This document shows, piece by piece, positions 33,453 to 42,061 of a stretch of DNA of 64,000 nt (the stretch's first letter is position 1; each line of letters begins with the position of its first letter). Where the stretch lies: contig NZ_BIML01000002.1 of the NCBI RefSeq assembly GCF_004001065.1, positions 186,001 through 250,000 on the forward strand, read 5' to 3'. The notes beneath the pieces are model-generated. The model was not told the origin of the DNA. It was given only the letters and a program-made list of their open reading frames with translations, and ran no database searches. Origin of the DNA: Paenibacillus xylaniclasticus. Its GTDB lineage: Bacteria; Bacillota; Bacilli; Paenibacillales; Paenibacillaceae. Both the position numbers and the translations under genes were made by a program.

Positions 33453-34883
33453 CTAGAATGTAACAGACCTGTTGTCGAGTGCAAGCATCGCCTCGCCTAA
33501 CGCCTCAGACAATGTTGGATGAGGGTGAATCGATTGGCCGATTTCCCAAGGCGTCGCATCAAGTAACTGAGCGAGCGACGCTTCAGCAATCAAATCCGTC
33601 GCATGAAGACCGATAATATGAACACCGACAATATCATTCGTCTCTTTATCGGCAATAACCTTCACGAATCCGTCAGTTTCCCCTGCGACAATCGCTTTAC
33701 CAATCGCTTGGAACGGAAGCTTAGCTGTTCGAACATTCATGCCGCGTTCCTTCGCTTGACGTTCAGTCCAGCCTACGGATGCAATCTCAGGACGAGAATA
33801 GACGCATCTTGGTATACGGTGCGCCTCGATCGGCTCCGGCTTCCCTCCAGATAAATGTTCGACTGCAGACAGCCCTTCATGGGCAGCCGCATGAGCAAGC
33901 TGAACGCCGCCGATAACATCACCGATCGCATAGATATGGCGCTCATTCGTCTGATAGCTGCCATTGACGGAGATACAGCCGTTCGGTTCGGTACGAATAT
34001 CAGTATTCTCAAGCCCGAGTCCTTCGCTGTTAGCGACACGCCCAACGCTCACCATCATGCATTCTGCCTTCAACTGCAGCTCACCAGTCTCCACCGCTGC
34101 TGTGATCGCAACCCCTTCACTTCCACCTGTGTAAGATTCCGGTCGCACCGTTGCATTCGTATGTATCGTTACGCCCCGCTTGCGGAGCAGCCTCGTCATC
34201 TCTTTAGATATGTCCTCATCCTCTGTCGGCAGCAGTCTGTCAGCAGCTTCTACAATCGTAACCTTCACGCCGAAATCATTCAGGAGCGAAGCCCATTCTA
34301 CGCCGATCACTCCGCCGCCAACGATTAGGATTGATGCTGGAAGCTTCTCCAGCTGCAGCGCATCGTCACTAGTAAGAATAAGCTTGCCGTCTGCCTCCAA
34401 GCCCGGAATTTGCCGCGGACGCGAGCCTGTTGCAATAATCAGATGCTTCGATACGACCGATTCCATCTCGCCGTTCGGGAGCTCTACCGCCACCGTTCCA
34501 CTTCTCGGGGAGAAGATCGAAGGTCCGATAATTCGTCCTTTCCCTTGTATAATCGTAATGCCATGCTTCAGCATGAGTGATTGAAGTCCTTTATATAAAT
34601 GATCAACTGTAAGCTCTTTGCGCTGCTGGACTCGATCAAAATTTACGGTAACCGCATCATTCGCTACATCAATTCCATATGAAGATGCATTCAACAACGT
34701 AGCGTACACCTCTGCGCTGCGCAGCAGCGATTTGCTAGGTATACAGCCTTTATGTAAACAAGTTCCTCCGAGCTTGTCCATTTCGATAATTGCCGTGCGT
34801 TTTCCGAGCTGTGCCGCACGAATTGCTGCCGTATATCCGCCCGGCCCGCCACCTAGAACGGCGACATCCACTTCAATAGCCAT
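33453..34883 (-). CDS. lpdV: Dihydrolipoyl dehydrogenase (E3)
   Basis: A 476-residue FAD flavoprotein that re-oxidises the lipoyl groups of the Bkd complex. Motifs: VAVLGGGPGGYTAAIRAAQLG (FAD fold; quoted in part, GGGPGGYTAA), the redox disulphide GGTCLHKGCIPSK, ILIVGGGVIGVEWA (NAD), YAIGDVIGG and the C-terminal HPHPTLSEALGEA with the active-site His. An upstream in-frame ATG at 35018 would add 45 residues; ATG 34883 matches homologues. Gene order lpdV-bkdAA-AB-B is that of B. subtilis, but ptb, bcd, buk and bkdR are not here. Confidence 0.92.
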   Translation of the reverse strand: MAIEVDVAVLGGGPGGYTAAIRAAQLGKRTAIIEMDKLGGTCLHKGCIPSKSLLRSAEVYATLLNASSYGIDVANDAVTVNFDRVQQRKELTVDHLYKGLQSLMLKHGITIIQGKGRIIGPSIFSPRSGTVAVELPNGEMESVVSKHLIIATGSRPRQIPGLEADGKLILTSDDALQLEKLPASILIVGGGVIGVEWASLLNDFGVKVTIVEAADRLLPTEDEDISKEMTRLLRKRGVTIHTNATVRPESYTGGSEGVAITAAVETGELQLKAECMMVSVGRVANSEGLGLENTDIRTEPNGCISVNGSYQTNERHIYAIGDVIGGVQLAHAAAHEGLSAVEHLSGGKPEPIEAHRIPRCVYSRPEIASVGWTERQAKERGMNVRTAKLPFQAIGKAIVAGETDGFVKVIADKETNDIVGVHIIGLHATDLIAEASLAQLLDATPWEIGQSIHPHPTLSEALGEAMLALDNRSVTF

Positions 34884-35126
34884 TATTTGTACACCCTCTC
34901 CTAGTCTCCCGATATGCTGGAGTTCCTGCATGCTGGATGCAGAACGATCAACAGCTTCTTCATCTATTGTACCTTTTTTTTTCACAGAAAACATGCTTCC
35001 TATAAAATAGACAGCCAAAAATGGATACGGTATGATAGTACATATCCGACCTATTCATGTTTGTACGCTATGTCTTTCATAAAGGTCGCATACGTATCAT
35101 CTACATAGTGAGGGGAATCGAACCGC

Positions 35127-35444
35127 ATGAAAGCTCAACCCGGTGTCGTCACCGCCCGATTCATTGCCATTCTCATTCTTGTCATTCCCGGACTTGCAGC
35201 TACCTATGGCTTTCTTCTAATGAAAGATGCATTGTTTGAATACTTTATTTCATTTGGCATCGATGAAGCTACACCTTCCTTCGCATGGCTCACCTTTATA
35301 GGCGGTTTCATCTTATTCGGGCTTGGCGTTGCCTTTATTGGCGGGTGGATTTTCTTCCGTGACCGCAAGCATAATTATGTGGCACCTCGGTTTCGTAAGA
35401 AGCGGCCTCGTCCGCCTAAGCCAACAGCACGTACAGAACAGTAG
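35127..35444 (+). CDS. DUF2627 family membrane protein (YqzF-like)
   Basis: A 105-residue protein with two membrane segments (FIAILILVIPGLAATYGFLLM and LTFIGGFILFGLGVAFIGGWIFF) and a basic, Pro-rich C-terminal tail (RFRKKRPRPPKPTARTEQ). It matches DUF2627 (YqzF), which in B. subtilis is also found between spo0A and the bkd genes. ATG has GAGGGG upstream. It is divergent from lpdV and convergent with spo0A. Function unknown. Confidence 0.8.
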   Translation: MKAQPGVVTARFIAILILVIPGLAATYGFLLMKDALFEYFISFGIDEATPSFAWLTFIGGFILFGLGVAFIGGWIFFRDRKHNYVAPRFRKKRPRPPKPTARTEQ

Positions 35445-35470
35445 GTAAGATCACATCCGTTATGGAAGAA

Positions 35471-35513
35471 GGGTTGCTTGCAGGTCATTATAACCTTACA
35501 GACAACCCCTTTA
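35471..35513 (+). terminator. Terminator after the DUF2627 gene
   Basis: GGGTTG and CAACCC, with an inner GGT/ACC pair, form an interrupted stem followed by CTTT on the plus strand, 26 nt past the stop. Confidence 0.5.
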
Positions 35514-35548
35514 ATATGATCAATATTTATACATGATAGTCCGTCATG

Positions 35549-35594
35549 AAAACACCACTCATTCATTGGTTTTTCAGTCCAGTGAATGAGTGGT
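35549..35594 (-). terminator. Terminator region after spo0A
   Basis: A perfect 12-bp stem ACCACTCATTCA/TGAATGAGTGGT is followed on the minus strand by GTTTTC. It lies about 100 nt beyond the spo0A stop, between convergent genes. Confidence 0.65.
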
Positions 35595-35695
35595 AACAGT
35601 TCGTCCGTTATTCAGAAGTTGATCGCCGAGACTATGCTTCCTGTATCAAATACCATAACCCGGAAGTCATTGATTTGCTTTCAGTTCTCCCCGTT

Positions 35696-36511
35696 TCAGC
35701 TCACCTTATGCTCAATGCGCAGCTTATCCGCAACCATCGCGATGAACTCACTGTTGGTCGGCTTCGACTTGCTTATATTGATCGTATAGCCGAACAGGTG
35801 GCTGATGCTGTCAATGTTGCCGCGCGTCCAAGCGACTTCGATCGCATGGCGAATGGCGCGTTCCACGCGGGAAGGCGTAGTTTTAAACTTCTCGGCAATA
35901 GCTGGATAAAGCGTTTTTGTAATGGCCCCAAGAATCTCAATATTGTTGTACACCATCGTAATTGCTTCACGCAAATATTGATACCCCTTAATATGAGCAG
36001 GCACTCCTATCTCGTGAATGATACTCGTAATATTAGCGTCAAGGTTTTTGCCTTTCGCAATCGGAACGACGTTGGATTTCGCCGTTACTGAAGCATTACC
36101 AGTATACGATCCTGGCATAACGACATGATTGTTGCCAACAAGTTGACGAATTCGATTTGCCAAAATTTCCATATCGAACGGCTTCAAAATATAATAAGAC
36201 GCCCCAAGCTGTACCGCTTTTTGCGTAATATTCTCTTGACCGAACGCTGTAAGCATAATAATCTTCGGTGCAGGGTTTAAATTCATTTCTCTTAGACGCT
36301 CAAGAACGCCCAGACCGTCCAAATGAGGCATAATAATATCAAGGATCAGCACATCCGGAGCTTTTCTCGATTCTTCTAACAATTGAATAACTTCCTCACC
36401 ATTATAAGCGACACCGGATACTATCATATCGGGTTGTTCCGAAATGTATTCCGAAAGTAAATTCGTAAATTCTCGGTTATCGTCTGCCAATAATACTTCA
36501 ATCTTCGTCAA
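35696..36511 (-). CDS. spo0A: Sporulation master regulator Spo0A
   Basis: A 271-residue response regulator that commits the cell to sporulation. The receiver domain has the acidic pair Asp10-Asp11, phospho-acceptor Asp58 ([12 protein letters not shown]) and Lys in YILKPFDME. The DNA-binding domain is highly conserved: [37 protein letters not shown] (quoted in part), [12 protein letters not shown] and [16 protein letters not shown]. The start is TTG at 36511, preceded by AAAGGGAGG; B. subtilis uses GTG. Three perfect 0A boxes and a SigH-like promoter lie upstream, indicating autoregulation. Follows spoIVB as in B. subtilis. Confidence 0.98.
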   Translation of the reverse strand: MTKIEVLLADDNREFTNLLSEYISEQPDMIVSGVAYNGEEVIQLLEESRKAPDVLILDIIMPHLDGLGVLERLREMNLNPAPKIIMLTAFGQENITQKAVQLGASYYILKPFDMEILANRIRQLVGNNHVVMPGSYTGNASVTAKSNVVPIAKGKNLDANITSIIHEIGVPAHIKGYQYLREAITMVYNNIEILGAITKTLYPAIAEKFKTTPSRVERAIRHAIEVAWTRGNIDSISHLFGYTINISKSKPTNSEFIAMVADKLRIEHKVS

Positions 36512-36589
36512 GGTGTGATCCTCCCTTTATCCTTCAAATATGGCCTGTATTTTGTTTTCTAAGATCGCCTGCCCTTCTCGTATACTATA

Positions 36590-36618
36590 GTTTTCGACAA
36601 GCTCATTTAAATTCCTTC
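36590..36618 (-). promoter_or_regulatory. SigH-like promoter of spo0A
   Basis: GAAGGAATT (a full match to the SigH -35), 11 bases, then GTCGAAAAC (partial -10, GAAA for GAAT) on the minus strand. The -10 overlaps an 0A box. It corresponds to the sporulation promoter of B. subtilis spo0A. Confidence 0.6.
36593..36599 (-). promoter_or_regulatory. 0A box 1
   Basis: TGTCGAA on the minus strand, perfect 7 of 7, overlapping the SigH-like -10. Bound Spo0A here would probably act on that promoter. Confidence 0.7.
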
Positions 36619-36625
36619 TGTCGAA
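36619..36625 (+). promoter_or_regulatory. 0A box 2
   Basis: TGTCGAA on the plus strand, perfect 7 of 7, touching the SigH-like -35. Confidence 0.65.
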
Positions 36626-36693
36626 AATTATTTTTCTAGATTTTTTAATCGCAATCATTTATAATAAATATTTTGCTACATGCTATCTAAATT

Positions 36694-36700
36694 TTCGACA
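36694..36700 (-). promoter_or_regulatory. 0A box 3
   Basis: TGTCGAA on the minus strand, perfect 7 of 7, about 75 bp upstream of the other two. Confidence 0.65.
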
Positions 36701-36742
36701 AAAACCATCACGATACTCAAAATATTGTGCATATACTTCGTC

Positions 36743-36786
36743 AAAAACAACAAAATCTCGAGGGCCATTAAGCTGCCTCGAGATTT
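36743..36786 (-). terminator. Terminator overlapping the end of spoIVB
   Basis: Arms AAATCTCGAGG and CCTCGAGATTT enclose the spoIVB stop codon and are followed by TTGTTGTTTTT on the minus strand. Confidence 0.8.
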
Positions 36787-38099
36787 CTTTGTGTAGGAGC
36801 AGGCTTTAACAAAATCCCTGCATCCTGAAGCATCCATTCAATAAAGCATCCATATCCGTTAGATGGGTCATTCACGAATACATGAGTTACAGCTCCAACA
36901 AGCTTCCCATCCTGGAGAATTGGACTGCCGGACATTCCTTGCACAATTCCGCCTGTTTTCTCAAGCAGCTTCTTGTCCGTAATTCGAATAACCATACCTT
37001 TGGTGGCGGGAACTGATTGCTTCGCCACATGAACAATTTGAATATCGAACTTCTCGACTCTTTGACCATCGATTACAGTCCAAATTTCAGCAGGTCCTTC
37101 CTTGACCTCTTCGGCAAAAGCAACGGGTACACGCCGATTATCATATCCGTGATCAGGCTGGCTCGTCATACCCCCGAATATTCCAAATGGCGTATTTCGT
37201 TTAATATTGCCTAAAACTTTGCTCTGCTTAACGAATTGAGCTCGCTTCTCACCTGGCTCGCCATTCTGACTCTTATTAATGGATGTAACATGCGATTGTA
37301 ATATTTGACCTTCACCCACTTCAATCGGCAGCTGCGTGTCCATGTCTGTAATAACATGACCTAATGCGCCATAAACACCTTGATCAGGAGCATAGAAGGT
37401 TAAAGTACCGACACCTGCGGCTGAATCGCGAATGTATAGTCCTAAACGCCAAGACTTGTCTTCAATATCGTAAGCCGGAGCAAGCTGACGTTCAATCATT
37501 TTGCCTGACCGCTTAATCATTAATTGAAGCATTTGCTTCTTCATCCCAGCCTGTTCCACTACATCTGCAAGTTTATGAACATCATTCATAGGGACGCCGT
37601 TAACCTTCATAATAAGATCACCTAAGTGAATGTCAGCGTTCTCTCCTGGAGACGTTCTGCGGCCGTTATCTCCCTTCACTTGATGATGTCCGACGACCAT
37701 TATCCCTGCCGACTTGACTTTTACCCCTATCGTCTGACCGCCAGGTATAACGTGTAAATCCGGTACAACGTTCACTCTCACAGTCTTAAAGGGAATCTTA
37801 CCGAATAATTTCAATGACATCTCCGTCGTGCCTGCCCTGGTGGATTGCAGTGACAAAGGCTTGTTCAAATCAACGGAGGTTGATCGAGCCTGCGATCCGT
37901 TTACCTGAAGTATCGTTGGATCGACCGTAATTTTTGCATGGACAGGCACACCGTATTCCAGACGTTTAAGCTGGCCAGAAAACAATCTCAATTCGTTAGG
38001 GAAGGCGGCCAAATGCTGAAAAGGGGTGGATAACCCGATCATGCAAACGAAGAAAACGAGGACAAGACCGAACCATTTCTTCCGCTGGATGGAGTTCAA
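36768..38099 (-). CDS. spoIVB: SpoIVB serine peptidase, sigma-K checkpoint
   Basis: A secreted S55 peptidase made in the forespore; it cuts SpoIVFA and so lets pro-SigK be activated in the mother cell. A signal anchor (WFGLVLVFFVCMIGLSTPF) is followed by a PDZ domain (residues about 130-200, GENADIHLGDLIMKVNG) and the peptidase domain with His in YGALGHVITD and Ser in GIVQGMSGSPILQDG. I place the start at TTG 38099, 10 nt after GGGAG; the GTG at 38108 is too near that SD. About 443 residues. Order recN-spoIVB-spo0A is as in B. subtilis. Confidence 0.94.
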   Translation of the reverse strand: MNSIQRKKWFGLVLVFFVCMIGLSTPFQHLAAFPNELRLFSGQLKRLEYGVPVHAKITVDPTILQVNGSQARSTSVDLNKPLSLQSTRAGTTEMSLKLFGKIPFKTVRVNVVPDLHVIPGGQTIGVKVKSAGIMVVGHHQVKGDNGRRTSPGENADIHLGDLIMKVNGVPMNDVHKLADVVEQAGMKKQMLQLMIKRSGKMIERQLAPAYDIEDKSWRLGLYIRDSAAGVGTLTFYAPDQGVYGALGHVITDMDTQLPIEVGEGQILQSHVTSINKSQNGEPGEKRAQFVKQSKVLGNIKRNTPFGIFGGMTSQPDHGYDNRRVPVAFAEEVKEGPAEIWTVIDGQRVEKFDIQIVHVAKQSVPATKGMVIRITDKKLLEKTGGIVQGMSGSPILQDGKLVGAVTHVFVNDPSNGYGCFIEWMLQDAGILLKPAPTQRNLEAA

Positions 38100-38224
38100 T
38101 GAATTCACGCTCCCTGCTGTTCCATCGCTTGTCGTGATGAAGGCTTGTTCGCCATTGGCGTACCTATAAGGTAACCTTGCCCCGTTTCTTTTATGTCCCG
38201 CAAATCCTTCCCTGACTGGGTTGT

Positions 38225-39931
38225 TTACGCGCCCTTGCGCTGAAGCGCCAAGTCCAGCATTTCTTGCGCGTGGTGCCTTGTCTTCTCCGTCACTTCAACC
38301 CCGCCCAGCATCCGTGCAAGCTCTTCAATCCGCCCGTTCAACGACAGCTCCTGAACCGTCGTGCGAGTCCGACTGTCGATAACGGCTTTGCGAATCTCGT
38401 AATGATGATCCGCCATACATGCGACTTGCGGCAGATGAGTAATGGAGAACACTTGGCATCCTTTCGAAAGCGATGACATCTTCTCAGCAATGGACTGGGC
38501 TGCACGTCCACTAACCCCTGTATCAACCTCATCGAATATAAGCACAGGGATCTGATCGATGGCCGCGAAGATGCTCTTGAGTGCAAGCATAATGCGGGAC
38601 ATCTCGCCCCCTGATGCAATTTTCACAAGCGGCTTGAGCGGCTCCCCTGGATTCGGCGCCAGCAGGAACACGGCTTCATCCATACCGTGGATGCCAAGCT
38701 TAGGCGAGCTGCCATCCTCCGATGTCACTTGCTCTAATGCGACGCGGAATGTCGTACCGCTCATCTGCAGCTGCTGCAGCTCGCCCTCCACCGCTTCAGA
38801 CAGACGGCTAGCTGCATGCTTACGAAGCGCAGTCAGTTCCTGCGCAATTATAAGACAGTCATTATAAAGACGAAGCTCTTCTTCTCTTAACTGCTGCAGC
38901 CGCTCGTCCCGGTTCTCCAGCCATTCACACTCTGCCTTTATCTTATCGTAATAAGCGATAATGTCCGCTGTCGTCTCACCATACTTACGTTTCAGATGGT
39001 GAATCAGATTAAGACGATCATCAATCCAAGCGAGTCTTTCCGGATCGGATTCAATGTTATCGCGATAATCGCGCAGCGAATAAACAGCGTCCTCAGCCTG
39101 ATAATAAGCAGACTGCAGTTGTTCAAGAAGCGGTCCGATTGCTCCCTTGTCGAACGAGCATATATCTTCGAGCTTGGATACAGCTTTACCGATTGCATCC
39201 AAACCTTGTTGACCGTACAACAATTCATAAGCTTCAGCAGCATTGTTGCGCAATCGTTCCGCATACGTTAGCTTGCGTTTCTCTTCCGCTAACGATTCGT
39301 CTTCTCCTACTTGGAGCTGTGCGGATGAAATCTCTTCGAGTTGGAAACGGTAAAGATCGAGCATCTGCATCTGCTTGCGGGACGTCTCCTCCAGCTCCTT
39401 CAGCGCTGATCTTGCCGATTCGTACTGCTTGTACAGCGAAGCATATGTCCGCTTCCGATCGCCAAGCGGCTCACCCGCATAAGCATCCAACCATTCAAGA
39501 TGTTTGTCAGTACGAAGCAGCGATTGATGCTCGTGTTGGCCGTGAATGTTAACAAGGCATTCTCCCGCCTCACGAAGAATCGATAAATTGACAGTTTGAC
39601 CGTTAATACGGCTGACGCTCTTGCCTTGGGCATTCATTTCCCTGCGTATGACAAGAAATTCTTCAGGAGATGCGGACAAACCGTTTCTGCTCAGCACATC
39701 CCATACCGGATGATGGACAGGCATATCAAACACGGCTTCAATCTCACTGCGTTCACAGCCATGACGGACAAGCTCCGCATGGCCGCGGCCGCCAACAACG
39801 AGGCTGAGCGCATCGATCAGAATCGACTTGCCAGCTCCCGTTTCTCCTGTAAGCACATGAAACCCATCATGGAATGATACCGTTACGTCTTCAATTACCG
39901 CCAAATTTCGGATCGACAATTCGCGAAGCAC
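38225..39931 (-). CDS. recN: DNA repair protein RecN
   Basis: A 568-residue SMC-like ATPase that gathers broken DNA ends for recombination. Walker A is in HVLTGETGAGKSILIDA; the Q loop, ASGGEMSRIMLALKS (signature) and IPVLIFDEVDTGVSGR (Walker B) are in the C-terminal part, with long coiled coils between. GTG at 39931 is preferred: AAGGAGG is 8 nt before it, but only 2 nt before the ATG at 39937, and MLRELSIRNLAV matches homologues. Downstream of argR as in B. subtilis. Confidence 0.95.
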   Translation of the reverse strand: MLRELSIRNLAVIEDVTVSFHDGFHVLTGETGAGKSILIDALSLVVGGRGHAELVRHGCERSEIEAVFDMPVHHPVWDVLSRNGLSASPEEFLVIRREMNAQGKSVSRINGQTVNLSILREAGECLVNIHGQHEHQSLLRTDKHLEWLDAYAGEPLGDRKRTYASLYKQYESARSALKELEETSRKQMQMLDLYRFQLEEISSAQLQVGEDESLAEEKRKLTYAERLRNNAAEAYELLYGQQGLDAIGKAVSKLEDICSFDKGAIGPLLEQLQSAYYQAEDAVYSLRDYRDNIESDPERLAWIDDRLNLIHHLKRKYGETTADIIAYYDKIKAECEWLENRDERLQQLREEELRLYNDCLIIAQELTALRKHAASRLSEAVEGELQQLQMSGTTFRVALEQVTSEDGSSPKLGIHGMDEAVFLLAPNPGEPLKPLVKIASGGEMSRIMLALKSIFAAIDQIPVLIFDEVDTGVSGRAAQSIAEKMSSLSKGCQVFSITHLPQVACMADHHYEIRKAVIDSRTRTTVQELSLNGRIEELARMLGGVEVTEKTRHHAQEMLDLALQRKGA

Positions 39932-39999
39932 GACCATGACCTCCTTAAGTTCTCTACAACCTATCGTCTATTGCAGATTATTATCTCATTGCTCCCCAT

Positions 40000-40461
40000 T
40001 TATGAAGTAGCCTCGAGTAAACTGAGAAGCCGCTCGGTTACTTCACCGCTCTGCTCACGAGTACGACAAATAATTAATATCGTATCATCACCGCAGATCG
40101 TTCCCATTACTTCCGTCCACTCCATGTTATCAATAAGCGCTCCTAGCGTATTCGCCGTACCAGGAGAGCACTTCATGACAACGAGGTTGTCTGTATAATC
40201 AATATGAGTGAAATGGTCAATCAGAGACCGCTTTAGCTTATGAATCGGATTGCTCTGGCGAGTATCCCCTGGAAGGGAATACTTGTACCGACCATCTCCA
40301 GTCGGCACCTTAATAAGTTGTAACTCCTTCATGTCACGCGAGACGGTTGCTTGCGTTACTTGCAGCCCTGCCTCTCGCAAAGCTTCGACGAGCTCATCCT
40401 GCGTCTCCACAATTTGATTCGTAACGATTTCCCTTATTCTAAAGTGACGCAAACCTTTCAT
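40000..40461 (-). CDS. argR: Arginine repressor ArgR/AhrC
   Basis: A 153-residue arginine-sensing repressor of arginine synthesis and activator of its breakdown. The N-terminal winged helix reads [27 protein letters not shown] (in part) with [18 protein letters not shown]; the C-terminal domain has the arginine-binding [18 protein letters not shown] at 40461 ([11 protein letters not shown]) has GGAGG; the longer reading from 40491 overlaps the upstream gene. Lies before recN, as in B. subtilis. Confidence 0.95.
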   Translation of the reverse strand: MKGLRHFRIREIVTNQIVETQDELVEALREAGLQVTQATVSRDMKELQLIKVPTGDGRYKYSLPGDTRQSNPIHKLKRSLIDHFTHIDYTDNLVVMKCSPGTANTLGALIDNMEWTEVMGTICGDDTILIICRTREQSGEVTERLLSLLEATS

Positions 40462-40487
40462 TCTATTCAATCCTCCAACTGTCGTTA

Positions 40488-40952
40488 TCATTCGTACACG
40501 CCGATCTCGAACGTAATTTCATGAACAGTACCTTCTGATGCATCGACATACAGCACACCACTGCTCTCCGGCAGCATTAAAGCGAAAGCAATCAATCGGT
40601 CACGAATTCCGCTGCCTGTCCATTCCATAGGCTGACGGTCTCTGGCACACTTCACAATGTACAGCTTCCCGTCTCGCTCAGCGATATAATCGATATATAG
40701 ACGGGTCTTAAGCCGATTACCGTTCCAGCCGACAGTGATCGGTACACGGTGTTTACCGGACGTTACGATATAACCATTCATCTCAAGCACCTGAACACTA
40801 GGCTCGTCAGCCGACCATTCTCCGCCCTTGCCAAGCCGAAGCCGCTTCATTCCAGGCGGTGAGTGCAGCCATTGATATAAGGCGCGATAAATCCAGACGA
40901 GCAACAACGATCCAGTAAGGAGCATGACAAACCAATCCACATATTGTCCCAA
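40488..40952 (-). CDS. Membrane-anchored hypothetical protein, possibly restriction-fold
   Basis: A 154-residue protein I do not recognise by name. One N-terminal membrane helix ([20 protein letters not shown]) is followed by a soluble domain. In it the order [20 protein letters not shown], then [22 protein letters not shown], recalls the strand-turn-strand and helix of the PD-(D/E)xK fold, but the expected Glu before xK is Ile (YIVK), so catalysis is unlikely. It is just upstream of argR. A promoter could lie after the tlyA terminator. The fold suggestion is a weak inference. Confidence 0.7.
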   Translation of the reverse strand: MGQYVDWFVMLLTGSLLLVWIYRALYQWLHSPPGMKRLRLGKGGEWSADEPSVQVLEMNGYIVTSGKHRVPITVGWNGNRLKTRLYIDYIAERDGKLYIVKCARDRQPMEWTGSGIRDRLIAFALMLPESSGVLYVDASEGTVHEITFEIGVYE

Positions 40953-41136
40953 CGGTCATTCCCCGCTTTACTCTCGTATTGGATGTGCAGCTATACCGCC
41001 TACGCCGTAATGGCTGTATACAGCACGTTACACATTCGAGAAGAGCCGCGTTGAATCCTTCCGCCAAAAACACGAACGCTTGTTTGGTGATTTCAGTTTA
41101 TCAAATGAAGTATGCCCCTGTAAAGACGAACAGACA

Positions 41137-41191
41137 CAAAAAAGGCATTTTTCGAAGCAGCAGCATGCCGTATCGAAAAATGCCTTTTTAT
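41137..41191. terminator. Strong bidirectional terminator after tlyA
   Basis: AAAAAGGCATTTTTCGA and its exact reverse complement form a 17-bp stem with a 17-nt loop and T tracts on both strands. It ends the nusB-to-tlyA gene run. Confidence 0.9.
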
Positions 41192-41210
41192 ATTCTCATA
41201 AAAACCGTTA

Positions 41211-42044
41211 TCAACCTTTACCAGACCGAAATGTATGGCCCGCCTCAGCTACGATTGTCGATATCCATTCATCGCTTGGTACAGACTCGCTTGAAGCCTC
41301 TCCCGTATACAGCCAATAAGCAAGAAATTCGATATTCCCTTCCCCGCCTGTAATCGGAGAGAACGTTAATCCTTTAAATTGATAGCCTTCTGAACCTGCA
41401 AATTGCAGCACGGTACTGAGTACTTCCTCATGAACAGACGGCTCGCGGACAACGCCGGATTTGCCAACTTTTTCTCTGCCCGCTTCGAACTGTGGTTTAA
41501 TTAACGCAACCACTTCTCCGCCGTTAGCGAGCAATCCAGAAAGTGCAGGCAATATGAGCTTCAACGAAATAAAGGATACGTCAATGGAAGCAAAAGTCGG
41601 CTGCGGACCATCTAAATCACCTGGCTGCATATGCCGAAAGTTCGTCCGCTCCATTACCCGCACCCGTTCATCCGACCGAAGTGAATAATCGAGCTGATTA
41701 TAGCCGACATCAATCGCGTAGACAAGCGATGCGCCATTCTGCAGCGCGCAGTCGGTAAAGCCGCCTGTTGAAGCGCCAATGTCCAGCATAATCCGATCCT
41801 GCAGCTGAATGCCGAAATGCTTTATTGCTTTCTCCAGCTTCAAGCCGCCGCGGCTTACATACGGATGAGGCGCTCCCTTTACTGTAATGGAGGCTGTTCG
41901 CAACACTTTCATACCGCTTTTCTCCATCCGTTCACCGTCGACCAGCACGAGGCCGGCCATTACGGCCGCTTTCGCCTTCTCGCGGCTCTCATAAAATCCT
42001 TGCTCTACTAACAGAACATCAATACGTTCCTTCAAGTTCGTCAT
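41211..42044 (-). CDS. tlyA: TlyA family RNA 2'-O-methyltransferase
   Basis: A 277-residue protein joining an N-terminal S4 RNA-binding domain (RIDVLLVEQGFYESREKAKAAVMAG, in part) to an FtsJ-type methyltransferase: RIMLDIGASTGGFTDCALQNGA (SAM motif, quoted DIGASTGGFTD), DVSFISLKLILP, VALIKPQFEAGREKVGKSGVVR. Family members methylate rRNA; some are annotated as hemolysin A by old usage. Follows dxs by 17 nt. B. subtilis yqxC sits in the same place. ATG has AAGGAG. Confidence 0.93.
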   Translation of the reverse strand: MTNLKERIDVLLVEQGFYESREKAKAAVMAGLVLVDGERMEKSGMKVLRTASITVKGAPHPYVSRGGLKLEKAIKHFGIQLQDRIMLDIGASTGGFTDCALQNGASLVYAIDVGYNQLDYSLRSDERVRVMERTNFRHMQPGDLDGPQPTFASIDVSFISLKLILPALSGLLANGGEVVALIKPQFEAGREKVGKSGVVREPSVHEEVLSTVLQFAGSEGYQFKGLTFSPITGGEGNIEFLAYWLYTGEASSESVPSDEWISTIVAEAGHTFRSGKG

Positions 42045-42061
42045 GTTTCTCCTTCAAGCCG

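Noticed and set aside
40007-40491. argR start at 40491
   Set aside because: It overlaps the upstream gene stop and adds residues absent from homologues; 40461 has GGAGG.
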